A DNA stretch of 64,000 nt from Tenacibaculum sp. M341 (GTDB lineage: Bacteria > Bacteroidota > Bacteroidia > Flavobacteriales > Flavobacteriaceae). The position numbers were made by a program, and so were the translations under genes. The DNA is taken from assembly GCF_004337695.1 (NCBI RefSeq), contig NZ_SJXJ01000011.1, positions 62,001-126,000 on the forward strand. Reading direction: 5' to 3'. The notes beneath the pieces are model-generated. The model saw nothing but the letters and a program-made list of their open reading frames with translations, was not told the origin of the DNA and made no database searches. Positions 43,039 through 51,462 of this stretch are shown one piece after another. How positions within the stretch are numbered: position 1 is the first letter of the stretch; each line of letters opens with the position of its first letter.

Positions 43039-45846
43039 ATGAAAAAAAAATCTACTATTCTATTTTTCTTCTTTCTACTAATAACAGTTTCTATGTTTTC
43101 TCAACAAGGAATTGTTACTGGAACCTTAGAGGACGAAGATGGTCCATTACCTGGTGCATCTGTTACTATAAAAGGAACAAAACATGGAACTGAAACTGAC
43201 TTTGATGGTAATTATAGTATTAAATGCAATGTTGGAGATATACTTATAATTTCATTTGTAGGAATGGAAACTCAAGAAGTTAGAGTTACACCAGATATGT
43301 TTAATTCCACAACCTCAGAAACTGTTCAAATTTCTTATGTAGCCACAAAAAAAGCACAAACTGATGCTTATAAAAAAGCGATTCAAAAATTTAAAAAAGA
43401 TACCATTGTTCAAATAAATACTTCTGAAAGAACTTATAATTCTACTCCTTTTTATTTTGAATTTGAAAGAATTAAAAACATACAAGTAAATGAAGAGGAT
43501 GTATTTCTTACTTATTTTAAACCAGATATTTTCTTTGAAATTGATTTTGAATCTAATATTGGAATCCAATTTATTAAAAACAGCAATCTACACAGTTTAC
43601 AAAATTCTTTTAGTCAAGGTTATTCATTAAACAACACCTTCACTTATTTAGCACCTGAAACAAATACTGTTTTTTCATATGGTCCTGAATTAAATACTCT
43701 TAATTTTGATGGTAGTGCATATAGCTATGATATAAATGGAAGGTTAATTGTTAATGGAAACGGCAATAAACCTATACCCTACAACAACTCTTTGTTTAAA
43801 ACCAGCATTAATAATTATAATAGAGTTTCTTTTGCTGTAAACAATAATAAACATCACCTAAAGTTTAATTTTTCTAATAAATACACTAGTGATATTTTTA
43901 ATAGAAACTTAAACTCTAATAATAAACTAGCTATCAATTATAAATTAGGAGAAGAATACAACAAAAACTGGTCCTCTTCTATTAATTATCAAACCATTAA
44001 AAACAATCAACCAAATATTAATGGTTTTTATAACAATCTAATTTTAAATTCATGGAGCACACCTATTTCTTTTAGTAATAGTCAAGGTGATAAGCTGCTA
44101 AATAATACACAACGAAGTTTTAGTAATACTTTTAATAACCCAGAGTGGTTATTAAATAATCATAGCAATAAGAACACTACAACCTCTTTTATAGCAACTA
44201 TTAAAAATAAAAGTAATATTGATTACGACATTCAACTTAATAGTAGTTTAAGTTATAATTACAGTAATGATTTACAATACTTTGGATTACCTGTAGGTAC
44301 TGTAGGTTTTGATAATGGTTTTTTAAGTACTAAAAAAAATATACTACAAAATATAAATGCCAATGTTAATTTTGAATATGATATTGATTATACGTTTAAA
44401 ATAAAATCAATTGTAAATTATAATTATGAGCATTTAAACTTTGGTTTTGAAGAGTTTTCTAATTTCAGTTCTTTTCCTTTTAACAATGCTATGACTAAAA
44501 ATTCAAATGATAAAACTATTTTTAGAAATAAACTTCAATTACTTAATCAACTACAAATTAATATAGATAGAATTTTAAATCTTAAATTAACGAATAATTC
44601 TTACTACTCATCTATCCAAAATAATGCTTGGTTTTTATCTTCTTTTAATGCCGAATTGAATTTACGAAATTGGTTAAAAATGTATGATATTAATACATTT
44701 ACAATAAGTGCCAATGCTTCTTTTGATATAAATGATGCTTCATTGTATTTTAATAATCAAAATCATAATAGTTTAATTATTACTCCACAACAAAGTGCTA
44801 GTTACACTACTAACAATGACTTATTTATACAACCAAATCTTGACCTAGAGAAAAAAGAGCTTTATGAAATTAATGCTGCATTTGAGTTTCCTCTTTTTAA
44901 TTATAATACTTCTATTAACTTTTCGTATTATAACTCAACTACAAAAGGTAGTGTACATCCTATTTTAAGCAACAATACTTTTACGCTAGATAATGTTGCT
45001 GATATAAAAAACACAGGATTTGAATTTATTATAAACTCTAATATAGAGCTTGTTGATGATTTTTATTACAAACCCATTATCTCTTTTTCTACCTACAACA
45101 CAAAGGTTTTAAAACTATTAAATACTACAAAAAGAATTCCTACAGCAGGGTTTTCAAGTGTTTCTGAAAATTTAATTGAAGGACAACCTGCAGGAGTAAT
45201 TGTAGGTTCGGCTTATGAAAGAGATGCTAACAATAGAATTATTATAGGTGATAATGGCTTTCCGTTAGTAGCAACAGCGCCTAAAATTATAGGAAATCCT
45301 ATTCCTGATTTTTCTATTGGTTTTCAAAATAATTTTACATGGGATAGATTAACTTTTGCTATTGACTTAGACATTCAAAAAGGTGGTGATATTTGGAATG
45401 GTACACAAAACGTTTTAAACTATTTGGGAACTTCAAAACAATCTGCTACAGAAAGAACTATTACTGACTTTATTTTTAATGGTGTAAATACACAGGGTAA
45501 TGAAAACTCAATACCTGTTGATTTTTACAACCCAAATAATTCTATAATTGAAAATAGATTTGTTAGGTACGGTTTTGATGGTATTGCTGAAGAAGCTATA
45601 GTGGATGCTAGCTATATAAACTTACGAACCATAAACGTAAATTACCAACTTATAAGAGATAAAAACAAACGCTTTTTTAGAGAATTAACGTTAGGTTTTT
45701 ACGCTAATAATATTGCTACTTGGTCTAATTTTAATGGGCATTCACCTTACAGTACTTTATATGGAAATTCTGGTACTAGATCATTAAACTTTTTTAACAT
45801 TCCATTACAAACTGAAATAGGTTTTAACTTATCTTTAAAAATATAA
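43039..45846 (+). CDS. Plug-less SusC-like outer-membrane beta-barrel protein
   Basis: A 935-residue protein with a signal peptide (1-22, ending MFSQQ) and a carboxypeptidase-like domain (~23-100, GTLEDEDGPLPGASVTIKGT). An ordinary SusC would then have LDEVVVxGYGT and a ~115-residue plug. Here only ~60 residues of unrelated sequence (ATKKAQTDAYKKAIQKFKKD...) intervene before the barrel starts around FFEIDFESNIGIQF (~165). The barrel keeps SusC-like parts: VFSYGPELNTLNFDG, DIKNTGFEF, IIGNPIPDFSIGFQNNFTWD and GFYANNIATWSNFNG. No Ton box was seen. The next gene, 3 bp downstream, encodes a macroglobulin-like protein carrying the missing Ton box and plug. Together they look like a split transporter. 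Asn-rich composition stands out. Confidence 0.85.
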   Translation: MKKKSTILFFFFLLITVSMFSQQGIVTGTLEDEDGPLPGASVTIKGTKHGTETDFDGNYSIKCNVGDILIISFVGMETQEVRVTPDMFNSTTSETVQISYVATKKAQTDAYKKAIQKFKKDTIVQINTSERTYNSTPFYFEFERIKNIQVNEEDVFLTYFKPDIFFEIDFESNIGIQFIKNSNLHSLQNSFSQGYSLNNTFTYLAPETNTVFSYGPELNTLNFDGSAYSYDINGRLIVNGNGNKPIPYNNSLFKTSINNYNRVSFAVNNNKHHLKFNFSNKYTSDIFNRNLNSNNKLAINYKLGEEYNKNWSSSINYQTIKNNQPNINGFYNNLILNSWSTPISFSNSQGDKLLNNTQRSFSNTFNNPEWLLNNHSNKNTTTSFIATIKNKSNIDYDIQLNSSLSYNYSNDLQYFGLPVGTVGFDNGFLSTKKNILQNINANVNFEYDIDYTFKIKSIVNYNYEHLNFGFEEFSNFSSFPFNNAMTKNSNDKTIFRNKLQLLNQLQINIDRILNLKLTNNSYYSSIQNNAWFLSSFNAELNLRNWLKMYDINTFTISANASFDINDASLYFNNQNHNSLIITPQQSASYTTNNDLFIQPNLDLEKKELYEINAAFEFPLFNYNTSINFSYYNSTTKGSVHPILSNNTFTLDNVADIKNTGFEFIINSNIELVDDFYYKPIISFSTYNTKVLKLLNTTKRIPTAGFSSVSENLIEGQPAGVIVGSAYERDANNRIIIGDNGFPLVATAPKIIGNPIPDFSIGFQNNFTWDRLTFAIDLDIQKGGDIWNGTQNVLNYLGTSKQSATERTITDFIFNGVNTQGNENSIPVDFYNPNNSIIENRFVRYGFDGIAEEAIVDASYINLRTINVNYQLIRDKNKRFFRELTLGFYANNIATWSNFNGHSPYSTLYGNSGTRSLNFFNIPLQTEIGFNLSLKI

Positions 45847-45849
45847 CGC

Positions 45850-48800
45850 ATGAAAAAGTTACCATTTATAAAAATTATTTTTTTGCTTTTTATTTTATGT
45901 TTCATAGGCATAAAAGCGCAAGAAAAAAGGAAAACTATTTTAGAGAAAATATACACGCAAACTGATCGTTCTTTTTATTTTCCTGGAGAAACTATATGGT
46001 TTAAATCGTACATTGTACAAGCTGAAAACACCATTTCTACTCTTAACGATATTATGTACGCTGAATTAATATCGCCTAATGGAAGTGTAGTAAAAACTAT
46101 AAAACTTGCTATTAATGATGGTTATACTTTTGGTGATTTTGATATTAAAGATGATTGGATTGGGGGCGTTTATAAAATAAGAACCTACACTAACTCGATG
46201 CGAAATAATGGAGATATTTCTTTTTTCTCTAAAAAAATTACCATTCAAAAAATTGTAAAACCAAACCTGCTTCTTTCATTAGAATTTGAAAAAGAAGGGT
46301 ATGGAAAATCAAATTTAGTTAGAGCTAATTTTAAAGTACATGATTTAAAAAACAATCCACTTATTAACTCTAAAATCAACTATACTGTTTCTGTAAAAGG
46401 AAATCAAATTTTATCAAACAACAGTACTACAAACAATCAAGGAAAAACTGTTATAGAGTTTAAACTTCCTGATGATTTAAACACTAGAGATGTTGTAATA
46501 TTGGTTACAGTACCTTACAAAAGTACTACTGAGGCTATTTCTAAAAATGTACCTGTTGTAATAGATACATTTGATTTACAGTTTTTTCCTGAAAGTGGAA
46601 AATTACTTCCCAATATTTCTAGTAAAGTAGCTTTTAAAGCTGTTGATGAATTTGGAAAACCTATAGATATTGAAGGTAATATTACCAATCAACATGGTAC
46701 TGTTATTAGCTCTTTTAGTAGTTTTCATAATGGAATGGGAACATTTAACCTTACTCCTGTTAATAATGAAACTTACTATGCTAATATTAAAGTACCTTTT
46801 ATTTCTACTAAAAAAATAGCATTGCCAAAAACAGCTAAAAAAGGTGTGAATTTTAAAGTAGTATCTGATAGTTTGTATACTAAACTTACCATACACAATA
46901 GTACTGATAAAAAATTATTTTTAACTGTTTCTAATTCATACAATACATTACACACTCGTAGTATTACTAATAACTTAGAGATTATTAATACTCAAAAATT
47001 TCCTATTGGAATTACTAAATTTAAAATTACAGATACAAATAACAATCCATTAGCTGAACGCTTGGTATTTATTAATCAGCATAAGCAGTTAAACATAAAA
47101 GTGCAACTTGATAAAAAAGTATATGATACTAGAGAAAAGGTAAAAGCTACTATTATTACAACAGACAAAGAGAACAACCCAATACCGGCAAACCTTTCTG
47201 TTGCTATTGCTGATAATAAATTGGTTTCATTTGCTAATGATAAACAAGATCATATTTTATCGTACTTATTATTATCATCAGAATTAAAGGGAAAAATATA
47301 CAAACCTGAATTCTACTTTAACTCTAAAGAAGAAAAATCGTATGAAGCCCTAGATTATGTGATGCTTACTCATGGCTGGAGAAACTATATTACCAAACCT
47401 TTGAGTATTGAAAATTTAAAATACAATCCTGAATCATTAACTATAGAAACTGGTCAAATTATAGATAGTAAAGGAAATCCTACACAAGCAAACTTATTAT
47501 TATTTGACGAAGAAGGAAGTAAAGTAGCTGTTTTTAAAACAAATAAAAAGGGATGGTTTTCTTTCAAAAAAAGTAATAACACTCGTTTAGTCTTATTGGC
47601 CTATACTGAAGATAAAAAAAGACTTACTTTTCATGATCATAAAACTATAGTGGGTTATATAAATACTGAGAATTCAAACTCAATTACCCATAAAAAACAA
47701 TCAATCATAAATCCGTCAACTTCTAAGTTTAAACAACCTATTCGTAAAAAAACAATAAAAAAAGGGTCTAAAAACATTTCGCTTAGTTCAGATAAAAGTC
47801 AGCTAGATGAAGTTGTTATTGTTGGTTATGGAACGTCTAATAAACGAAACTCTTCAGGCGCATCTGTAGCTTTTATCACTTCAAAAGAAATAACTAATAA
47901 TAATTCTTTAGATCAATTATTACAAGGTAAAGTTTCTGGTGTTCAAATAAGTGATAAATACAACACATCACCAAACATATCAATTAGAGGTAGTCAATCT
48001 ATATCTGGTAACAGCGAACCTTTATTAATTATAGACGATGTATTATACCCTAATTCTTCTAATTTTTTACACAACTTATCTCCTAATGAAATAAAATCTG
48101 TTTCAATTTTAAAACAAACAGCCGCTACTTCTTTATACGGTAGCAATGCTTCAAACGGAGTAATAGTTGTAGAAACAAAAAATAAAGTTTTTAATGGTAA
48201 TTGGTACAAGAAAAAAATTAACAATAAAAAATTTCACAACTATTCTATAAAACTTTTTAACCCAAACTACAATACTTCCAATCAGTATTATTTAGGCAAA
48301 GAATTTTATATTCCAAAATATGAAGGAAAAGAACTACCTAAAGAACGTAGTGATTTTAGACAAACCATTTACTGGAATCCTGTTATACAAACAGATGAAT
48401 ATGGTAAAGCTGAATTTGAATTTTACAATTCAGATGCTATTACTTCTTTTATAATGACTGTTGAAGGAATTGGCTACAATGGTTTATTAGGTAGACAACA
48501 ACATAAATATGCTACTAAAAAACTATTGAGTGTAGATTTTAAAACACCTAATTATATGGTGTTAAACGATACTATTACTTTACCTGTTACAATTACTAAT
48601 GAAACTAAAACAAAGAAAAACATAAAGTTGGCAATTGCTTTGCCTAAACATTTAAAATTTCAAGGTTCTTTTAATAAAGAAATTTTTGTAAATGCTAATA
48701 GCTCAATAATAAAAAATATAAAAGTAATTCCTTTTGCTAAAGGGAAAAACAAAACAATTGAAGCATCTATCACCTCTACTGGTTTTTCTGATGTGATAAA

Positions 48801-50409
48801 ACGAAAAACAACCATAGTTTCTCCTTATTTTCCTACTAGAGTTTCTGTTTCTGGATCAAAATCAGATGCTTTTAACGTTCAACTAAATAATATTGTTAAT
48901 AACAGTATTCAGGCTGATTTTACTGTGTATACAGATGTAATTGGTGATGTAATGAACGGAATTGAATCTATTATTCGTGAACCCTACGGTTGTTTTGAAC
49001 AAGTGTCATCAAGTACATATCCGAATATTTTAGTATTAAAATATTTGCAGGAAACAAATAAAAGCAATCCTGAAATAGAAGCAAAAGCACTTGAATACAT
49101 TAAAAAAGGATATAAGAAGTTAGCGGCTTATGAAACCTCTAAAGATGGTTTTGAATGGTATGGTGCAGCACCTCCACATGAAGCTTTAACGGCTTATGGT
49201 TTGTTAGAATTTACCGAAATGAAAGAAGTTTTCAATGGGGTTAGTGAACCTATGCTACAACGTACTATTAAGTATTTACTAAGTAGAAAAAATGGAAAAG
49301 GCGGATTTAAACAGAATCGTGGAAAATATGGTTTTTCTGCGGCTCCTGAAAATGTTAATAACGCCTACATTGTATATGCTATTAGTGAATCTAAGATTGA
49401 AGCTGATATTCAAAAAGAATATAACACTACGTTTACCGAAGCTTTAAAAAGTAATGATGCCTACAGAATGGCATTGCTTGCTTGTGCAAGTTTTAATTTG
49501 AATAAAACCGCAAATGCAAAACTATTAATAGATAAAATTAAAGCGAATATTAACGAATTTCATTTTTCTAAACTTCCTGTTGATGATACAATTACTAGAT
49601 CTTATGGTAATGCTAAAAGTATAGAAACGGTTGCTTTTACCTTATTAGCTTTATTGAAAGAAAATGAACCTGATGATTTTTTAATTACTCAAGGAATTGA
49701 ATATTTAGTGAACCAACGTAAATATGGACGATTTGGTTCTACCCAATCTACTTCAATGGCTTTAAAAGCATTAATTGAGTATACGAAAACTCAAAAGAAT
49801 AAAATGATTCAGCAGAATTCTTTACAACTTAGTATTAATGGTAAAGAAATAACTAAAGATTTATTAAATACAGTAAATGGTAAAGTTGAAATTAAAAATA
49901 TTGAATCGTATTTTACTAAAGGGAATCAAAATATTAAAGTTCAATTTTCTGATATTAAAAATACCTTTCCGTATTCATTAAATATAACTTATGATAGTTT
50001 TTTACCTGATTCATCTACTGAATGTCCTGTTCTTTTAAAAACTTCTATTACAGATAAAAAATATAAAGTTGGTGATAATGTAAGTATGTCTATTAAGGTA
50101 AAGAATAAAAAGAATAAACATTTAGGTATGGTTACTAGTATTATTGGTATTCCTTCTGGTACCACTCCTCAAGCTTGGCAACTAAAAGAACTGGTTAAGC
50201 AAAATAAAATTGCTTATTACGAAATTTTCGATAATTACCTAGTGTTTTACTGGCGTTCTTTAAAAGCCAACGAATTAAAAAATATCCGTTTAGATTTAAA
50301 AGCTGACATTGCTGGTAATTATAAAGCACCTGCTAGTGCTGCGTATTTGTATTACGGTGATGAGTTTAAACACTGGATTGAGGGAAATGTTTTAAACATA
50401 AATAATTAA
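45850..50409 (+). CDS. Alpha-2-macroglobulin-like protein with embedded Ton box and SusC-type plug
   Basis: A 1519-residue exported protein (signal peptide ending GIKAQ, no lipobox). Residues ~30-520 are MG-type beta domains starting YTQTDRSFYFPGETIWFKSY (MG2). A carboxypeptidase-like segment follows (~540-600). Residues 652-662 read LDEVVIVGYGT, a SusC Ton-box-like stretch, and ~664-779 form a plug domain (NISIRGSQSISGNSEPLLII, then ASNGVIVVETKNK). From ~850 the A2M core resumes, with the thioester motif C1048-F-E-Q1051 in PYGCFEQVSS and a helical thioester domain to ~1370. In the family this motif makes a covalent trap for proteases. The preceding gene encodes a SusC-like barrel without a plug, 3 bp away. 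A joint outer-membrane complex is inferred. Confidence 0.88.
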   Translation: MKKLPFIKIIFLLFILCFIGIKAQEKRKTILEKIYTQTDRSFYFPGETIWFKSYIVQAENTISTLNDIMYAELISPNGSVVKTIKLAINDGYTFGDFDIKDDWIGGVYKIRTYTNSMRNNGDISFFSKKITIQKIVKPNLLLSLEFEKEGYGKSNLVRANFKVHDLKNNPLINSKINYTVSVKGNQILSNNSTTNNQGKTVIEFKLPDDLNTRDVVILVTVPYKSTTEAISKNVPVVIDTFDLQFFPESGKLLPNISSKVAFKAVDEFGKPIDIEGNITNQHGTVISSFSSFHNGMGTFNLTPVNNETYYANIKVPFISTKKIALPKTAKKGVNFKVVSDSLYTKLTIHNSTDKKLFLTVSNSYNTLHTRSITNNLEIINTQKFPIGITKFKITDTNNNPLAERLVFINQHKQLNIKVQLDKKVYDTREKVKATIITTDKENNPIPANLSVAIADNKLVSFANDKQDHILSYLLLSSELKGKIYKPEFYFNSKEEKSYEALDYVMLTHGWRNYITKPLSIENLKYNPESLTIETGQIIDSKGNPTQANLLLFDEEGSKVAVFKTNKKGWFSFKKSNNTRLVLLAYTEDKKRLTFHDHKTIVGYINTENSNSITHKKQSIINPSTSKFKQPIRKKTIKKGSKNISLSSDKSQLDEVVIVGYGTSNKRNSSGASVAFITSKEITNNNSLDQLLQGKVSGVQISDKYNTSPNISIRGSQSISGNSEPLLIIDDVLYPNSSNFLHNLSPNEIKSVSILKQTAATSLYGSNASNGVIVVETKNKVFNGNWYKKKINNKKFHNYSIKLFNPNYNTSNQYYLGKEFYIPKYEGKELPKERSDFRQTIYWNPVIQTDEYGKAEFEFYNSDAITSFIMTVEGIGYNGLLGRQQHKYATKKLLSVDFKTPNYMVLNDTITLPVTITNETKTKKNIKLAIALPKHLKFQGSFNKEIFVNANSSIIKNIKVIPFAKGKNKTIEASITSTGFSDVIKRKTTIVSPYFPTRVSVSGSKSDAFNVQLNNIVNNSIQADFTVYTDVIGDVMNGIESIIREPYGCFEQVSSSTYPNILVLKYLQETNKSNPEIEAKALEYIKKGYKKLAAYETSKDGFEWYGAAPPHEALTAYGLLEFTEMKEVFNGVSEPMLQRTIKYLLSRKNGKGGFKQNRGKYGFSAAPENVNNAYIVYAISESKIEADIQKEYNTTFTEALKSNDAYRMALLACASFNLNKTANAKLLIDKIKANINEFHFSKLPVDDTITRSYGNAKSIETVAFTLLALLKENEPDDFLITQGIEYLVNQRKYGRFGSTQSTSMALKALIEYTKTQKNKMIQQNSLQLSINGKEITKDLLNTVNGKVEIKNIESYFTKGNQNIKVQFSDIKNTFPYSLNITYDSFLPDSSTECPVLLKTSITDKKYKVGDNVSMSIKVKNKKNKHLGMVTSIIGIPSGTTPQAWQLKELVKQNKIAYYEIFDNYLVFYWRSLKANELKNIRLDLKADIAGNYKAPASAAYLYYGDEFKHWIEGNVLNINN

Positions 50410-50416
50410 AACCTTT

Positions 50417-50449
50417 TATCGGTAATTAATTTATTATTAATTGCCGATA
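50417..50449 (+). terminator. Terminator after the macroglobulin-like gene
   Basis: A 14-bp stem, TATCGGTAATTAAT (50417-50430) and ATTAATTGCCGATA (50436-50449), has one G-U pair and a 5-base loop, followed by ATTGTTTTTT. It starts 8 bp after the stop codon and closes the two-gene operon. Confidence 0.85.
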
Positions 50450-50484
50450 ATTGTTTTTTAAACCTTAAAACCTTACCCAAAAGC

Positions 50485-51300
50485 TCACTTTTTCTTGCGT
50501 TTCTTTTTCTTTTTTCTGTTATCTTTTTTTCTTGCTAATTGACCAGAATGTACTCTTTTCTTTTTGGGCATTACTTCTCCTTTTTGTAGCATTTTAAAGT
50601 AGCCCCATATTGCTAAAGTTAATACAAACACAAAAAACCATAGTATTCCAGTAACAAATAAAGGAAGATCATTACCATAAAAGGCTCCATAAATAAGTAA
50701 TAAATTAAACCCTATCATTAAAAAAGGAATAAAGAAATAAAACCCTACAATGGAAAGTAAATCATAATAACGGTCCATTTCTTTTCCTAAAACATAATTG
50801 ATAGCGCCCGCAAAAAGAAATGTAAAAACTAGTGTAAAAATAAATGCAGCTACAAATTTTAACACCAATACAAAACCTAAAGTAATAACTGTATCTTTTT
50901 CTTTATTATAATTAATGCGATAGGTTTTTCCTTCTATTGCATCTGAGGATGAGAAATCTAATTTTCGTTGTAAAACATTTCCGTTTTTTGTAGTAAACTC
51001 AACAACTGGTTGATACATTGTCTCATGCACTCTCCTATCAGAGTCATAAGATTCTGATTCAATAAATCGCACTACTGTTGCTGTATAGTTATCTCCTAAT
51101 AATGCTACATAATAAACATTTTTTACGGTAGTTATAAAAAAACTCCATGATATTATTAAAAAGAAATTGATGCAAAACAACACAATTCCTACATACGTAA
51201 ATGTTATACATCCTTTACTTTCTAATCTTTTAGTATAAAAATAAGTGAGTAATATTGTTATAAATATGAAAGTTAATGTATAGACAGGCGCAATAGACAT
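50485..51300 (-). CDS. DUF3592-like membrane protein
   Basis: A 271-residue protein with about six hydrophobic helices. Between helices 2 and 3 is a soluble segment (~70-130: TATVVRFIESESYDSDRR, YQPVVEFTTKNGNVLQRKLD) with the pattern of DUF3592 domains: a variable loop, then YxPVVEFxTxNG. The C-terminus (~245-271) is extremely basic, ending in a lysine-rich tail. Function is unknown; the soluble part should be extracytoplasmic. It stands alone between the macroglobulin operon and the iron region, converging with the former. Confidence 0.7.
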   Translation of the reverse strand: MSIAPVYTLTFIFITILLTYFYTKRLESKGCITFTYVGIVLFCINFFLIISWSFFITTVKNVYYVALLGDNYTATVVRFIESESYDSDRRVHETMYQPVVEFTTKNGNVLQRKLDFSSSDAIEGKTYRINYNKEKDTVITLGFVLVLKFVAAFIFTLVFTFLFAGAINYVLGKEMDRYYDLLSIVGFYFFIPFLMIGFNLLLIYGAFYGNDLPLFVTGILWFFVFVLTLAIWGYFKMLQKGEVMPKKKRVHSGQLARKKDNRKKKKKRKKK

Positions 51301-51348
51301 GTTATTTATATTTCTTTACTATTTGTGCTAAAATAACAAAGAATAGTA

Positions 51349-51381
51349 AGACCTCACAGTTTTTTTAAACCTGTGAGGTCT
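51349..51381. terminator. Hairpin between the PepSY and DUF3592-like genes
   Basis: A perfect 11-bp stem, AGACCTCACAG (51349-51359) and CTGTGAGGTCT (51371-51381), with an 11-base loop containing a run of seven T. No T tail follows on either strand, so termination is uncertain. It lies about 80 bp past the PepSY gene stop. Confidence 0.5.
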
Positions 51382-51462
51382 CTCAAATTAATATGCCATA
51401 TTTTGTATCAACTAGACTAATATTTTTTTAAACTAGCTAGCTATCAAAGAAAATCTGAAAAA

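Noticed and set aside
43039-45846. Barrel protein as a frameshifted or decayed ordinary SusC
   Set aside because: The frame is open over 935 codons with intact N-terminal domain and barrel motifs, and the missing plug is present in the adjacent cotranscribed gene.
45900-45930. Lipobox in the macroglobulin-like protein (FILC)
   Set aside because: The residue before Cys is Leu, not a small residue, and a better signal-peptidase I site (KAQ) follows.
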